Source: Gracilaria gracilis (taxonomy: Eukaryota > Rhodophyta > Florideophyceae > Gracilariales > Gracilariaceae). Taken from it: a stretch of DNA of 64,000 nt. The notes below the pieces were generated by a model. The model saw only the letters and a list, made by a program, of their open reading frames with translations. It searched no databases and was not told the origin of the DNA. The position numbers and the translations under genes were made by a program. Below, piece by piece: positions 21,815 to 32,329 of this stretch. Where the stretch lies: contig JARGSG010000127.1 in the NCBI GenBank assembly GCA_030374805.1, positions 62,001 through 126,000 of the forward strand, read 5' to 3'. The number at the start of each line of letters is the position of its first letter. Position 1 is the first letter of the stretch.

Positions 21815-22845
21815 ACGCTTGCCCAGTTTGCAGAAACGGCTGTCGGTTAATGTGTATGAATCACCGAGATATTCTGGCGATGAATCATCTTCCGGCTTTC
21901 TCCTCCGAAGGATCATCACACGGTCCGTAACGTGGGCGTTGGAAGACAATTGAAGTCATTGTTCAATAGGCATAGGGGAAGCTGCTTCTATAATGAGCAC
22001 AGCGAGTGGACAAACGTGCGCAGACTCGTGGCAACGCAACAATTCTTGTCCATATTTGATCCAATCGTTTTCGATCAGTATACAAAACATCAACACAACA
22101 GCAGGACGATGATCCGTCGGCGTTTAACACCGGGTGTCATTTTGCTGGAGCCATTCGTCAAACTACGCGGTAAAAGAACAAGGTCGATGGCGCTCAGCAC
22201 TCTTCTTGACCGCAATTTACTGCCCTCACATTACGCGCTTGCCCGTTTAAAGAAATGGCGGTCGGTTAATGTGTATAAATCAACGCGACAGCCGGGCAAT
22301 GAATCATCTTCCGGCTTTCACCTCCGAAGGATCATCACACAGTCCGAAACATGGACGTTGGAAAACCGCTGAAGCTCATCGTTGAATAGGCATAGGGGAA
22401 GCTGCTTCTATAATGAGCGCAGCGAGTGGACAAACGTGCACAGACTCGTGGCAACGCAACAATTCTTGTCCATATTTGATCCAATCGTTTTCGATTAGTA
22501 TATCAAACATCAACGCAACAGCAGGACGATGATCCGTCGGCGTTCAACACCGGGGGTCATTTTGCTGGAGCCGTTCGTCAAACTACGCACTAAGAGAACA
22601 AGGTCGATGGCGCCCAGCACTCTTCTTGACCGCAATTCACTGCCCTCACATTACGAGATTGCCCGTTTAAAGAAATGGCCATCGATTAATGTGTATAAAT
22701 CAACGCGATAGCCGGGCGATGAATCATCTTCCGGCCTTCACCTCCGAAGGATCATCACACGGTCCGAAACATGGACTTTGGAAGACCGTTGAAGCTCATC
22801 GTTGAATAGGCATAGGGGAAGCTGCTTCTATAATGAGCGCAAGTT
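21815..22845 (+). repeat. 420-bp satellite array, second locus (~2.5 copies)
   Basis: Same satellite as in the tandem array, anchored at about 21833, 22253 and 22673 (AAATGGCGGTCGGTTAATGTG type). These copies are more diverged from the array copies than the array copies are from each other. The last copy stops abruptly at about 22840, and the degenerate recombinase starts directly after it. Confidence 0.9.
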
Positions 22846-22849
22846 AGGA

Positions 22850-24339
22850 AGCGTAGGAAGTTAGACAGTTTGAAGTTGCCTCCATGTCGAACAAAGGATT
22901 TGAATGCCAATCACTCGCGAAGACAAGAAAAATCTTTACGCAAATCACGAGTTGGAGAGATCTCTTCGATCATGGGAGCACACATAGATGTGAACAACAA
23001 TAGAGTACTCGAAGACGCCCTCACTGTCCAGTGCTTGTGGGAAAGAAACCTGGATCGGATTATTCGAGAACAACCTAAATTCTTTGAGACTGCTGATGCA
23101 CGGCTATCACGCACATCTATGACGTGGAAGGAGGGGAAGGCGTATCCTGGCTTGAAAGCAACTCAGCACAACTGACTCTCACTCGGCCTATTGCATAAGG
23201 TCTTCTTCAGGCCTAGGCAACGACTGACTTCGATGGATGGTGAGGGCTTTCGACGCCTCTGTAACACTGCTTCGCAATTTCTTAGGCTTTGCGTGGCTCA
23301 TAGAATTTGCGAAAAGCATGACGTATACAGAGTGAACATTATCTTTGAGTGTATCGAAGAGTTCAAGATTGTGGAACGTTTTATCAACTTCCATCTGGCA
23401 AACCGCTCTTTTGTCCTCGTGCAACGAAAATCACGGCATCTGAGAAAGTTATGTGATTTTGCCCAGACATTGAGAGTTATGGCCGACGAATCAACAAGTA
23501 TCACAAGAGTTTCGAAGTTCCTGGATATGGTCATAAAGGCAAGCAGGAGCGAAAAGCAAATTAATCGTCCGGAGTCAAGAGTGCGGCTTGTGAACGGGCA
23601 TTTGTTTATGAAACTATGCTTTCAACATTCTTTGAAGGAGCTTGAAGGTCTTATGACTCGCTACTATTCGAAGGATCCCGGAGGGCAGTTGATTTGTCAA
23701 CCATTGTTAATGTTCATTTCCTCTTGGGCAAGAGCCTTTGTCACTTTCATCTCGGTATGTTCTGGGGGACAGTGCCCTCAGGCTATAGCGGGAATCGAAG
23801 TTGGAAGCGTGGCAAACCTTGAAAACGCAGTTGCGAAAGCAGCCAAAACTGGATTCGTGGAGCTCACAACGCTTCATGGCAAAAGAACCGACACCCTTGA
23901 TCACCCGACTGTGACGCTCACAGCCGTTTCGGTTAGAATCCTTCGGTTCCAAGTTACTGTCGTACACCCCTTGATAATGTCAGAAATGAATGGCATAGTT
24001 TCACAGAATTGTTTCAGGACTTTATTAGTCAACCAAAGCACTGGTAAGCCTTTCAATTCTCCGGCGATTTCATATCAGTTTCGGAAGTTTGTCACTGAAA
24101 ATTGCAAGACGAAACTGTTCTTCTCTATTATGGACATGAGAAGGTGCTGCTTAGATATCTTTCTAACCGGATTTCGTGAAAGAAAAGTACTTAAATCCCA
24201 CTCAGAAGGCAAATTTCTTGATTCTATGGCTCGTTACATGAATACATCTTCAGATCAAGTGAAGAAGTGGGTTGGAGTACATGGATCGGCAGAACATGAA
24301 GCTACAGGTAAGGAGCTCACAAGACTTTTGGACTGCTGA
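22850..24339 (+). pseudogene. Catalytically dead tyrosine recombinase
   Basis: One reading frame runs from about 22870 to 24339, broken only by a TGA at 23173-23175. In the two paralogues the aligned codon is TGT (Cys; contexts NNCPGL and KNCDGL), so this is a one-base nonsense change. The acidic N-terminal tail is missing. Three of the four catalytic residues are changed: Arg to Cys in SGGQCPQAI (23773), His to Arg in MARYMNTS (24232) and the nucleophile Tyr to Trp in VKKWVGV (24268). Only the second Arg (DMRRCC) remains. The rest of the fold is well kept over ~480 residues. It may be a relic, or a binding-only protein if the stop were not real. Confidence 0.82.
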
Positions 24340-24620
24340 GGATATCGTGTTCTAGACAACCTTGCTTCCCAGTAAGATTGGTCATGGTAGGCGTGAAGCT
24401 ATTCTCGGAACCAGCGAGGCTAAACTTATCATCGAACGGAAGTAAACGGGAAGTTCTTCAACTTCGTTGCCATCGGCGGTGCTTCTATTTTCTTTACAAA
24501 CCTGTAACGTCAACTTGCTTGTCACTGGGATTTTGCTAAAAACCTCAACAACCTATAAAACCAACCCCCCGTATAGCCTAGCTTTTCCTATTTAGGTTCC
24601 AAACAGCTTTAGAATCGTCA

Positions 24621-24845
24621 TTACTTCTCGTGCTTCTCCACATCTTCTTCTCTCTCGGCCTGCTCGTTTATTTCTTCTTTCAAAGCACGCAAGGCCAAGC
24701 TTGGCGTAATCTTCACGTTGAGGAATAACTGAAGAAGTAAGCTAAGATACCTCACAGTGGCTTTCCCACAAGGACTGCTTGCCTTCTGATACTCCTCTCT
24801 CGCGTTCTGCAGTTCCTCATCACTGGGCGGTCCTGCGTAGTCCAT
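24621..24845 (-). CDS. Small acidic ORF, unknown
   Basis: 74 residues from an ATG at 24845 (MDYAGPPSDEELQNARE), helical and highly charged, with an E/K-rich tail. No known family. A plausible short protein or terminal exon, but could be chance. Confidence 0.3.
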   Translation of the reverse strand: MDYAGPPSDEELQNAREEYQKASSPCGKATVRYLSLLLQLFLNVKITPSLALRALKEEINEQAEREEDVEKHEK

Positions 24846-26190
24846 AATATCAATGGTTCTTTCAAATTGATGATAGAATCTCTCAAGAAAGGATATGTAA
24901 TGTCTATGAATTTCGCACTGTTTTGGAGAAATTCAGCCTTCTTGCGAAAGAATTAAAACCAGGAGAGATGTTACGCTTCACAACTGAGTTCCCACAACTA
25001 TTGTGATAGAGAAACCAAATTTCGGGAACCACCGGACCCCTTCTAACTCTTAGGAAGCAGGAAGCCAGACTAGTCAATACCACAAAAGCTTCAATTCGAT
25101 ATCGAAGTGGGGGTGTTGGGTTTTGGGGAGACGGACACAGAATTTCCTAGATACTTCCTGCAAACGCCACGCTTGGTATAGAAAGAGTCACGTTTGGAGT
25201 AAACACGTACCCTCCGTGATATTGAAGTTCGAGCAAAGATGTGAGTAGAGACCTCGCAAAGGATATCCACCGGCTTTTGACACGAAGCGAGTGTCCCGTT
25301 GACGATGTTGGCGGCGTAGAAGGGCGTTCCTTACAAAAAAGTACATGTCCGTGTACAAAGCGTATAATCATAGCAACGACAACTGTAATCTTCACTACAC
25401 TACCTTTGTTACGAAAACTTACCAAAAAGTATGACGCCGACGTACTGTACAGGAGAACTTGATGTAGGAGCATACACGCAATAGTGCCACCCCGTGCCAC
25501 AGCGACACAGTTGGCACTAATTAGGTGGTGGTAATGTTCAATGAAGAAGAGAGCGAGCCGATATCAACGTGTCTAAGAGTATATAGTACCCAGTTATATA
25601 TATACAATATAGCCCTCCGAAGTGAGAACGATGGATTCACAAAAACTACGACAACACCAACACTTCAAACTTTGAAGTCCTAAACTGCACATTCGCCAAG
25701 CTCCCAGCTGTCCATTCTCAATACGAGCATTCCCACTCATGGTTTTTCATATCCAACGGCCGAAACGTTCCGTCCCCAGAACCGGCCGACCATGCAGTTG
25801 AAGCGGTGTTCACTATTATGGAGGGCGAATCATTTGCACATCTTGTTCAAATTCAACTTCAGTAACCAGAGGAAACGTCTCCGTGTGGCTATCGAGAAAA
25901 AGGCATGCCCGCTCTCAGATTCATTCCCTGGAGCGAAAACGCAGCCTCCCCTGTCATGGGGTTTGCAGAGAGGCAACACAAGCCATTTCCTTCGTCCCCA
26001 AGCTTGAGCCCACAACAGGTGATGCAATCACCTACTTCTGGAAACGGTTCACATTCCGTCGAGGGTGTTCCCTCTCATGCTGGCTGCTCGCGTTTACTTG
26101 TACTTGCGGCGCACTCTCCGTTCTGCGTTCCACTGCATTCTCTGCTGCACCGCCATTCTTCGTTGGTCCACTCTGGTTCTTCCGCGGGCA
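24846..26190. other. Gene-poor stretch with repeat relic and AT-rich promoter-like site
   Basis: 25258-25470 carries a diverged copy of the repeat at 15573-15777. 25580-25610 contains TATATATATAC, which could be a promoter. A frame of about 75 codons is open after it (about 25632-25860) but has no clear start or motif. Other frames lack support. Confidence 0.4.
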
Positions 26191-27056
26191 CTATCTAGCG
26201 TAGTAGCAGTTGAGTATGGCGTTATGTCGGCGTAATCCTCTCTTCGACTCTACATAGATCCCATTTTTCAACAGTGTATCCCGTAGTTTAACAATTACAC
26301 CATCACTCACATGAGATAGTCCATGTTGTGAAAAGTCGTCGACAAAGTCATTCCAGATAAGCTCTGGATCGAAATACACCAAGTTCCTTCGATAATCAAA
26401 CCATTCCTTGGTGTACGCGTCGAGTTCTTTAAGATAAGCTTCTCTCTTTTCTGCGGTAGCTCCATCGTCTACCCTGACTGGTTCCGGATCGTTTGTAGAG
26501 TGATCACGATTGTGAGGGGTCGATCGCTTCTTTCTTTTGTTCCTTTTGTCTGGCAACTTGACCCTATAGCTCGAGTTATATAACTGTCGAGGATCAACAC
26601 GAGAGCAAAACGTTGGTAAGCTCATACTCTCAAAAGACTTGGAGTATTTGAAATGCCCGTCGTTCCCGCTATCTTTTTGTTCAGAACTGCATTGAGCAGC
26701 CCAGAGAATGTTAGTGATGAGATGTTGGCGCTGGTTCGATCTCCTTTGAACAGGGAGTCCACATCCTCCAGGACGAGCAAAGCGTTCGATGGCACTCCAC
26801 GCAAGGCATCACCGAGCAGTTGATTACTAAACTTTTCATTTGTCATCGAAAGGAAACAGCATGACAGAGAGTACTTCCCTGCAAGGACGCGAATGGTGCT
26901 TGTCTTTCCAGTGCCAGAAACTCCTTCGAACAAGTAACTCCTCCTGTGCGGAAGCCCATTGTTCCATGTACCAACTCTTAGAATCTGGATGTAGAAATTG
27001 TTCGACGTCTTCCATGATGAATTCCATTTGTCCATTACCAAGCACAACGGAATCAT
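26191..27056 (-). pseudogene. BCS1-type AAA ATPase, truncated
   Basis: BCS1 is a mitochondrial inner-membrane AAA protein; the family also includes many plant and algal paralogues of other roles. The frame from 27056 has RRSYLFEGVSGTGKTSTIRV (Walker A with Val-Ser in place of the usual Pro-Pro), then LLVLEDVDSLF (Walker B) and LTFSGLLNAV, the BCS1 signature. It ends at 26622, before sensor 1 and the arginine finger. A second frame (26625-26191, 144 residues: basic linker, then helical) starts just before that stop in another frame and may be the original C-terminus. The N-terminal BCS1 domain is not seen. Confidence 0.62.
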
Positions 27057-27539
27057 ATGGGCGTGTACGACGAGCCTCTTCTCCAGCCCGTTGAGAATCT
27101 CCGCAAGAAACCCGAGAGGATGCCCATAGTCACGGATTTGGCTTCATGTGAAAGATATAGCTGTGCAGATAGGTTGAACAAGATGGATTAGCAGTGCGGC
27201 AGACCGAAATAAAAAGAACTGAGCTGGGCCAATCCTGCGGCAGACCGAATGAAACACCGCATCTGTCAGGCCAAAGCTGCAAAGGACAAAGAAGCAGCTC
27301 TCGAAGACTCGACCAAAGATCATTTCGCTAAAATGAATTAAAATGGTAGATACCGGGTACTTTTATCGTAGACGTGGCCCTCACGTCGCCTCTCTTCAAT
27401 TCAATCGCCATCATTTGCAGAACGCTGCCCTCACCTCGAACTAAAATGCGAGACACTGCGCCACTGGTATTTAGTCTTCGTTGTCGAAAGTATTAGTCCC
27501 TCGCCGAAGCATCTATTGTATTATAAACGTTTCTAACCA
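27057..27539. other. Intergenic between BCS1-like relic and basic protein
   Basis: It contains a near-repeat of GCGGCAGACCGAA at about 27196 and 27238. A short open stretch continues the BCS1-like frame upstream to about 27110 without a clear start. Nothing else seen. Confidence 0.4.
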
Positions 27540-28106
27540 ATGGAATGCAAAAAGAAATTCCAGGATCTTCTTCCCGACGAAACGGAGGCGTTTTCCTTTC
27601 GAAACATAACACATCTAGGTGACATACGGCGATTCGACCACCATATTGTGAAAGAAAATAAAAAAGCGGCAAAAGCTAGTCAATCAACCATCAGAAAAAG
27701 GAAATGGAGACAAAGTCAAAAGAACAAAGCGAAGGAGGCACTAAGAAATAAAAAGAAGTACGATGAAGCTCGAGAAGTGGAGACCGCTGAGGAAAAAGAA
27801 ACTCGACTTGCTAAACGTCGGGAGAGGTACGCGCGAGAGCAAATGGAAGAAGCGGATGGGCAAGACGAAACTGAGATGATTTCTTTACCCGTGAACAGCA
27901 CAATTCTCTCTACTTTTGATCCTGAAGAGGATGGTGTAGACGGAACCTATCTTGTGAAAACTGTTATAGATCGATTTGAAATTTACCGACACGAGCATGA
28001 GTTCTCCCCGAATGTTGCAGAAGGCCATGTAGTTTATGGTGTTCGTGAAGATGGAAGTCTCCGAAAGATACATGAGGCGAACAAATTAAGGACTCCCTCT
28101 TCGTGA
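27540..28106 (+). CDS. Basic coiled-coil protein, unknown
   Basis: 188 residues from ATG. Residues 40-110 are a Lys/Arg/Glu-rich coiled coil (RLAKRRERYAREQMEE). Such R/K-E repeats are frequent in the N-termini of Helitron- and other transposon-encoded proteins, but also occur in ordinary proteins. The C-terminal 70 residues are acidic to neutral with no motif. It lies alone between a relic and GC-rich DNA. It has an intact frame, so it is a reasonable real gene or a single exon. Confidence 0.5.
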   Translation: MECKKKFQDLLPDETEAFSFRNITHLGDIRRFDHHIVKENKKAAKASQSTIRKRKWRQSQKNKAKEALRNKKKYDEAREVETAEEKETRLAKRRERYAREQMEEADGQDETEMISLPVNSTILSTFDPEEDGVDGTYLVKTVIDRFEIYRHEHEFSPNVAEGHVVYGVREDGSLRKIHEANKLRTPSS

Positions 28107-28870
28107 AGCAAAGTAACAACGTCCCAACATGTGCTGAGCAACGCAGAGATATTTTGGAAACGAGTGAAGCGTTCCCACCAGCGTTCGTAGCTGTTCGAGA
28201 GTTACAGGGACTTTATCGTGGGTTGCAGTGTTGGTTTGGGTGCGAGGGTGACGTGTGCATGCTGCGGAGGAGTGTGAGCTCTTGGTTCCAACGATGCGTC
28301 GCCTGTCGCGTCTCGTGACTTCAGAGCGGGGTGCTGTACTGTCCTGGTGGTGGTGTCGGACTGTCGTGCTGCGAAGTCGTGCCACCAGCGCTCGTAGTTG
28401 ATAACTGCCGTATGCGCAGAGTCGCGCGACGGTGCAAGGATCTCCTGTGTCGACTTGGTAGCCGTTGTTGCCCGTATGTGGGGCACAGTGCCCGAAGCCT
28501 TCCCTCCCTGCTCTCCTGGTGTCCGTAGTCCCCAAATCCTACCCCTGAGGGCTCGTAGCGTCGATGTAGCCGGCTGGCGCTCCGTAGGAGGAGTCTTGGC
28601 GTCCTGCAGGCCCTGCTGTACAGTCCTGACTACCTCAGTGGCGTTCGCTGCGTGTCCCCGTCGCCAATCCGAGATCCGCATCTCCGCCCCCACCCATCAT
28701 CCTCATCCTCATCATCACCAAACAGCACTCTCTGTTTTCCCTTCGGGCATGTGCGCAGCTTATCTGGCAACTTTGTCCATAAACTGCTATTTTGGTAGTG
28801 TGATCTTGGTGCCGCCATACTTGGGATCGTCAAATTGACGGTACGCGAATGAATCTAAGCAAATGTCGGT
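28107..28870. other. GC-rich stretch, possible minus-strand ORF
   Basis: A 163-residue frame is open on the minus strand (28693-28202), Thr/Arg-rich, without a known domain. GC-rich DNA leaves frames open by chance on both strands here. Two similar phrases (CACCAGCG(T/C)TCGTAG) about 205 bp apart suggest an old duplication. I do not call a gene. Confidence 0.35.
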
Positions 28871-28973
28871 CATGATGCGCGGAATTGAGCACGAGATTCT
28901 TCTTGAGGCTAGTAGCATTAACTGCGTGTTTTGCGCTCGGTTTTGCGCCCGGAATCTGCGAAAATAAAGGATA

Positions 28974-29834
28974 TTATCCTACATCCGATGCGATGGGGCA
29001 CGCCGCCGCCGCCAACGCGCCGAACGGCAAGCGGTGAATCATAGGCCCCAGAGCGCACACGTCAGACAGGTCAAACACGTCCAACACGGCGTAATACGCC
29101 ACGGCGTCGGCGAACAGCCGCTGCGGGCGGATGTGCACGTCGAGGCGCTGCAGGTCGAAAGTTTCGACTCCGAAACGGCGCAGAAGCGCGCGGCGCTGCA
29201 CACGCGACAGCGCCAGCGCGAGCTCGGACACGCTCATGCACGACGAATTGCGCGGAGGCAGCGCCGCCAGCCGCCGCAGCTGTTGCACCATGGCGCGCCG
29301 GTTGCGCGTGTTGGTGTTGTACAGCCACGTCTCACACGAGAACTTGCTCTTGAACGCCGATACCAGCCGCTCGAACGGCGGCCGCTGCACCGCCACGCGC
29401 AGCACGTCGTGGCTCGTCAGTATGAAGCGCTGCTCCGCGCGCGAGTGTTGGTGAACAAAGGTGGCGCGCCGCAGCCAGCACTGCGAGCTCACGTTCTGCA
29501 CGAACGTGTGGCACCGCGAGTACGTGTGCTCCACCGCCGACACCGTCGCGCCGCGGTACAGGAACTGGAACAGCGACGACGTGCCGGAATTGGACGCCAA
29601 GACGATCAGCACGCGTGCGCAACCGATGTACACCAGGTTCGGGTTTCGCTGCGTGATTTGTCGCAGGTAGTCGTCATCGTACAGCAGCCGCCGTGCGTTG
29701 GGCGCGCTGCTTCATGCCGGCGCGACGGCAACCAGTGAAGGGGGCAGTATCAACAGCGAGAGCAAGAGCGCGATGACGGTGGCGGAAAGGAGGCGGCACC
29801 GCTTGCGCGGCGCAAGTGGCTCACGCGCGTTCAT
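28974..29834 (-). pseudogene. Carbohydrate sulfotransferase-like, in-frame TGA after the signal anchor
   Basis: Golgi type II sulfotransferases transfer sulfate from PAPS to glycans. From the ATG at 29834 a short Arg/Lys-containing tail is followed by a clean signal-anchor helix (ATVIALLLSLLILPPSLVAV), then a TGA at 29712-29714. In the same frame the lumenal domain follows, with a 5'-phosphosulfate-binding-like segment (ASNSGTSSLFQFLY) and the 3'-phosphate-binding motif RPPFERLVSAFKSKF. With about 280 residues it is close to the family's minimum length. Everything except the TGA looks functional, so the stop may be an error or recent. GC content is high compared with the flanks. Confidence 0.65.
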
Positions 29835-30683
29835 TGCGCGACGAGGAGGAGCGACCAACTGCAGTGCGGCTGCTGGTGGCTTTGTATTGGCGCGGGACGC
29901 TAAAGGTTTATCTCAAGTGCGCTTGAGGGATAGTGTCGCGATCTTTCTCGAGCCTCTCTCTCTCGAGAGCGCGATTTGCTTTGCTGTCAATGAGGATGAT
30001 CCGCCAACATCGTCGATAACTCGCGTCCCGTTCACTCGATTCGTGCACTCCATTCTTTTTCTTCTAATCTACGATGTTGACGGCCCTACAAGCGGCTGCC
30101 ACCACCGCCAAGTGCCATGCAAGTCTCGAGGAGAGCTGGCGCACAGCTTGTCTGCATAGACAAATCGCACGTCCACGATGCGTTACCTGCGCTGAACGCC
30201 GCCAGGAGGGAACATCTGTTCATCAACACGCATATAATGTAGCCAATCTACGCGATGTCCGCAATTTAATACGGCCAACTAGCCCCCCGATCAAGACGCG
30301 TTTCATGGTTGGACTACCGCCAAGTTCAAAGGGCGAGGTGCTCCGTCGTCTGCAGTACACGGAATTGCGCCACGAGAAGCGCATCGTCAAATCAATCGGC
30401 GGCACATTTCGAGGTAGGCTGCTCCGGGAGCACATATGAGCACGCATCACACGCAGAAGCACATCGCCCACGCATCGCTTTGGTCGCGTTCGCCAAGCGC
30501 TTGCGCTCCGCGAGAACACCGAACCTTCACAGAGAACCTTCACTTGTGCTCTTCGTTCACCTCCGCGCTCACCATTACCGACGGGTCGGAGATGATGACC
30601 ACGGTGATGATGAAACGATTTGATCGATACACTTTCCGCACCAAAAACTTCATCGATGACCTCCCGATCGTTCCGACTTCAGC
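29835..30683. other. Intergenic with short frames, nothing assigned
   Basis: A plus-strand frame (30074-30439) is open without motifs. I looked for the missing N-terminal G domain of the EF-G scrap that begins at ~30770 and found no P-loop here. Confidence 0.4.
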
Positions 30684-32240
30684 ATGAAACTTCCATGCTT
30701 CTGCCTCGTCAATGCACGTTCCGTCACACTCCGCCCCACCTCGCACGCTCTACGTTCAAAATCAGCGCCATTGCGCGCCATTGATTCCGTTCCTGTCTTG
30801 CTTGATGCTGTGGCTGCTGTGCAGCCGCAAACGGAAACTGTGTGGCGAGAAGCAGATGCCAATCATCTACCGCGCGTCGTGTTTGTCAACGAGATGGATC
30901 GTGATGCCGCAGATCTTCATCGCGAGTCGGTGCGAAGGGAGAGCAGGCAATGGAAGGATGACGTTGCACGCTCTTGGGAGCATGTGTGCCATCGGATTCT
31001 TTCAAAGGAAGAAAGTATAGCGGATGGTGATGCAGAAGCCTACGGTTCGGTCAAGATTGTTGTAGATTCGTCGTTGGACGTTTTGCAGTCTGATCGCGAT
31101 GAAATTTCTTTCGACAAGATGTTTCGCCAACGGAACAACAGTCGGAGTTACACAGTACAACTTTGCAAGCGGTTTCGGTGCAACACAACGACAGGAGTGC
31201 GACGAAATTGGGACGCGGCTGGATATTATTTGTTGCAGAACTGTGCTGAGTTATCATCGAATTTGAAGATGGTGGGGATCGGACTACCGCCTGGGGCGAT
31301 ATGGATATGGAATACGGAAACGGGGCATACAACGCAGAGTAGTAGCTGTCATGATGGTCAGGTAATGTGCGTTGCTGTCAGTGACAACGGCAGTTTGATA
31401 GCGTCGGGTTCCCGGGACAAAACTGTTCGTGTATGGGAAGCCAGCACCGGATCATCTGTGGGACACGCACTTGTTGGTCACACGGGTATCATTGACTGCG
31501 TTGCGTGGAGCACCGACGGGAGGCGTGTTGCGTCTGGCTCGAGGGACGGCACGATTCGTGTGTGGAATGTGGAGAGCAGAGAAGTTGTGGGGCAGGCGCT
31601 GGTTGGACACACTGACTTTGTGGAATGTGTGGCGTGGAGTGTGGACGGAAAGCCAATTGTATCCGGTTCGATTGACAGAAGCGTGCGCGTTTGTGATGTG
31701 GAAGGCGGACAGCAAGTGGGAGCGGCGCTGGTTGGGCATGGCGGCTGGGTGCTTTGCGCTTCATGGAGCGCGGACGGCACACGTGTTGTGTCCGGCTCGA
31801 AGGACCGCCCTGTGCGCGTTTGGGACGTGAGCAGCGGACAGATTCTTGGACAGCCGCTCGTTGGTACGAATGGTGTGTATTGTGTGAGGTGGAACCGAAA
31901 CGGAAGACAAATTGTGTCCGGATCATCGGACTGGAGCGCGCGAGTGTGGGCTCCGGGTGACAGCGGAGAGAGCGTTGCACAGGCGCAGTGCGGACATACA
32001 GCTCCGGTGATTTGCGTTACGCCGAACCGAAACGAGACGCGTGCGTTGAGCGGTTCGGAAGACTGCACGGTTCGCATGTGGGATGTGCGAAGCGGAGCGG
32101 CGGTGGGAGAACCGTTTGTTGGACACACCGCTGGGGTGCTTTGTGTTGCGTGGAGCCCGGACTAGCGGCGGTTCGTGTCGGGCGGCCAGGACAAGAGCGT
32201 GCACGTGTGGGACGCTGACAGCAGCGCGGCCGGGGGGTAG
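30684..32240 (+). pseudogene. EF-G fragment fused to a seven-blade WD40 protein, TAG before blade end
   Basis: Residues ~30-82 (30771-30930) match the G3-G4 part of organellar/bacterial elongation factor G: LDAVAAVQPQTETVWREADA and VVFVNEMDR, with Glu replacing Lys of the NKMD motif. There is no P-loop upstream, so this is only a scrap of EF-G. After a region without motifs, WD40 repeats begin at about 31340 with a ~129-bp period (GHTGIIDCVAWSTDGRRVAS...TIRVWNVES pattern). Six full repeats precede a TAG at 32163-32165, and the same frame continues with RRFVSGGQDKSVHVWDAD to 32240, which would finish blade seven. WD40 propellers are protein-binding scaffolds; partner unknown. Highly similar repeats suggest recent internal expansion. 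Confidence 0.62.
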
Positions 32241-32329
32241 ATAGTACTTTTACGTATCATAACAAGGTAGCGTTTTAGCTTCATAGAACGACCCACAGGG
32301 TTCATTTCTCTCAAGCTTCGTTCTTTTCG

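Noticed and set aside
29034..29738. Long plus-strand ORF opposite the sulfotransferase
   Set aside because: His/Arg/Gln-rich shadow frame caused by high GC. The minus strand has the recognisable motifs.
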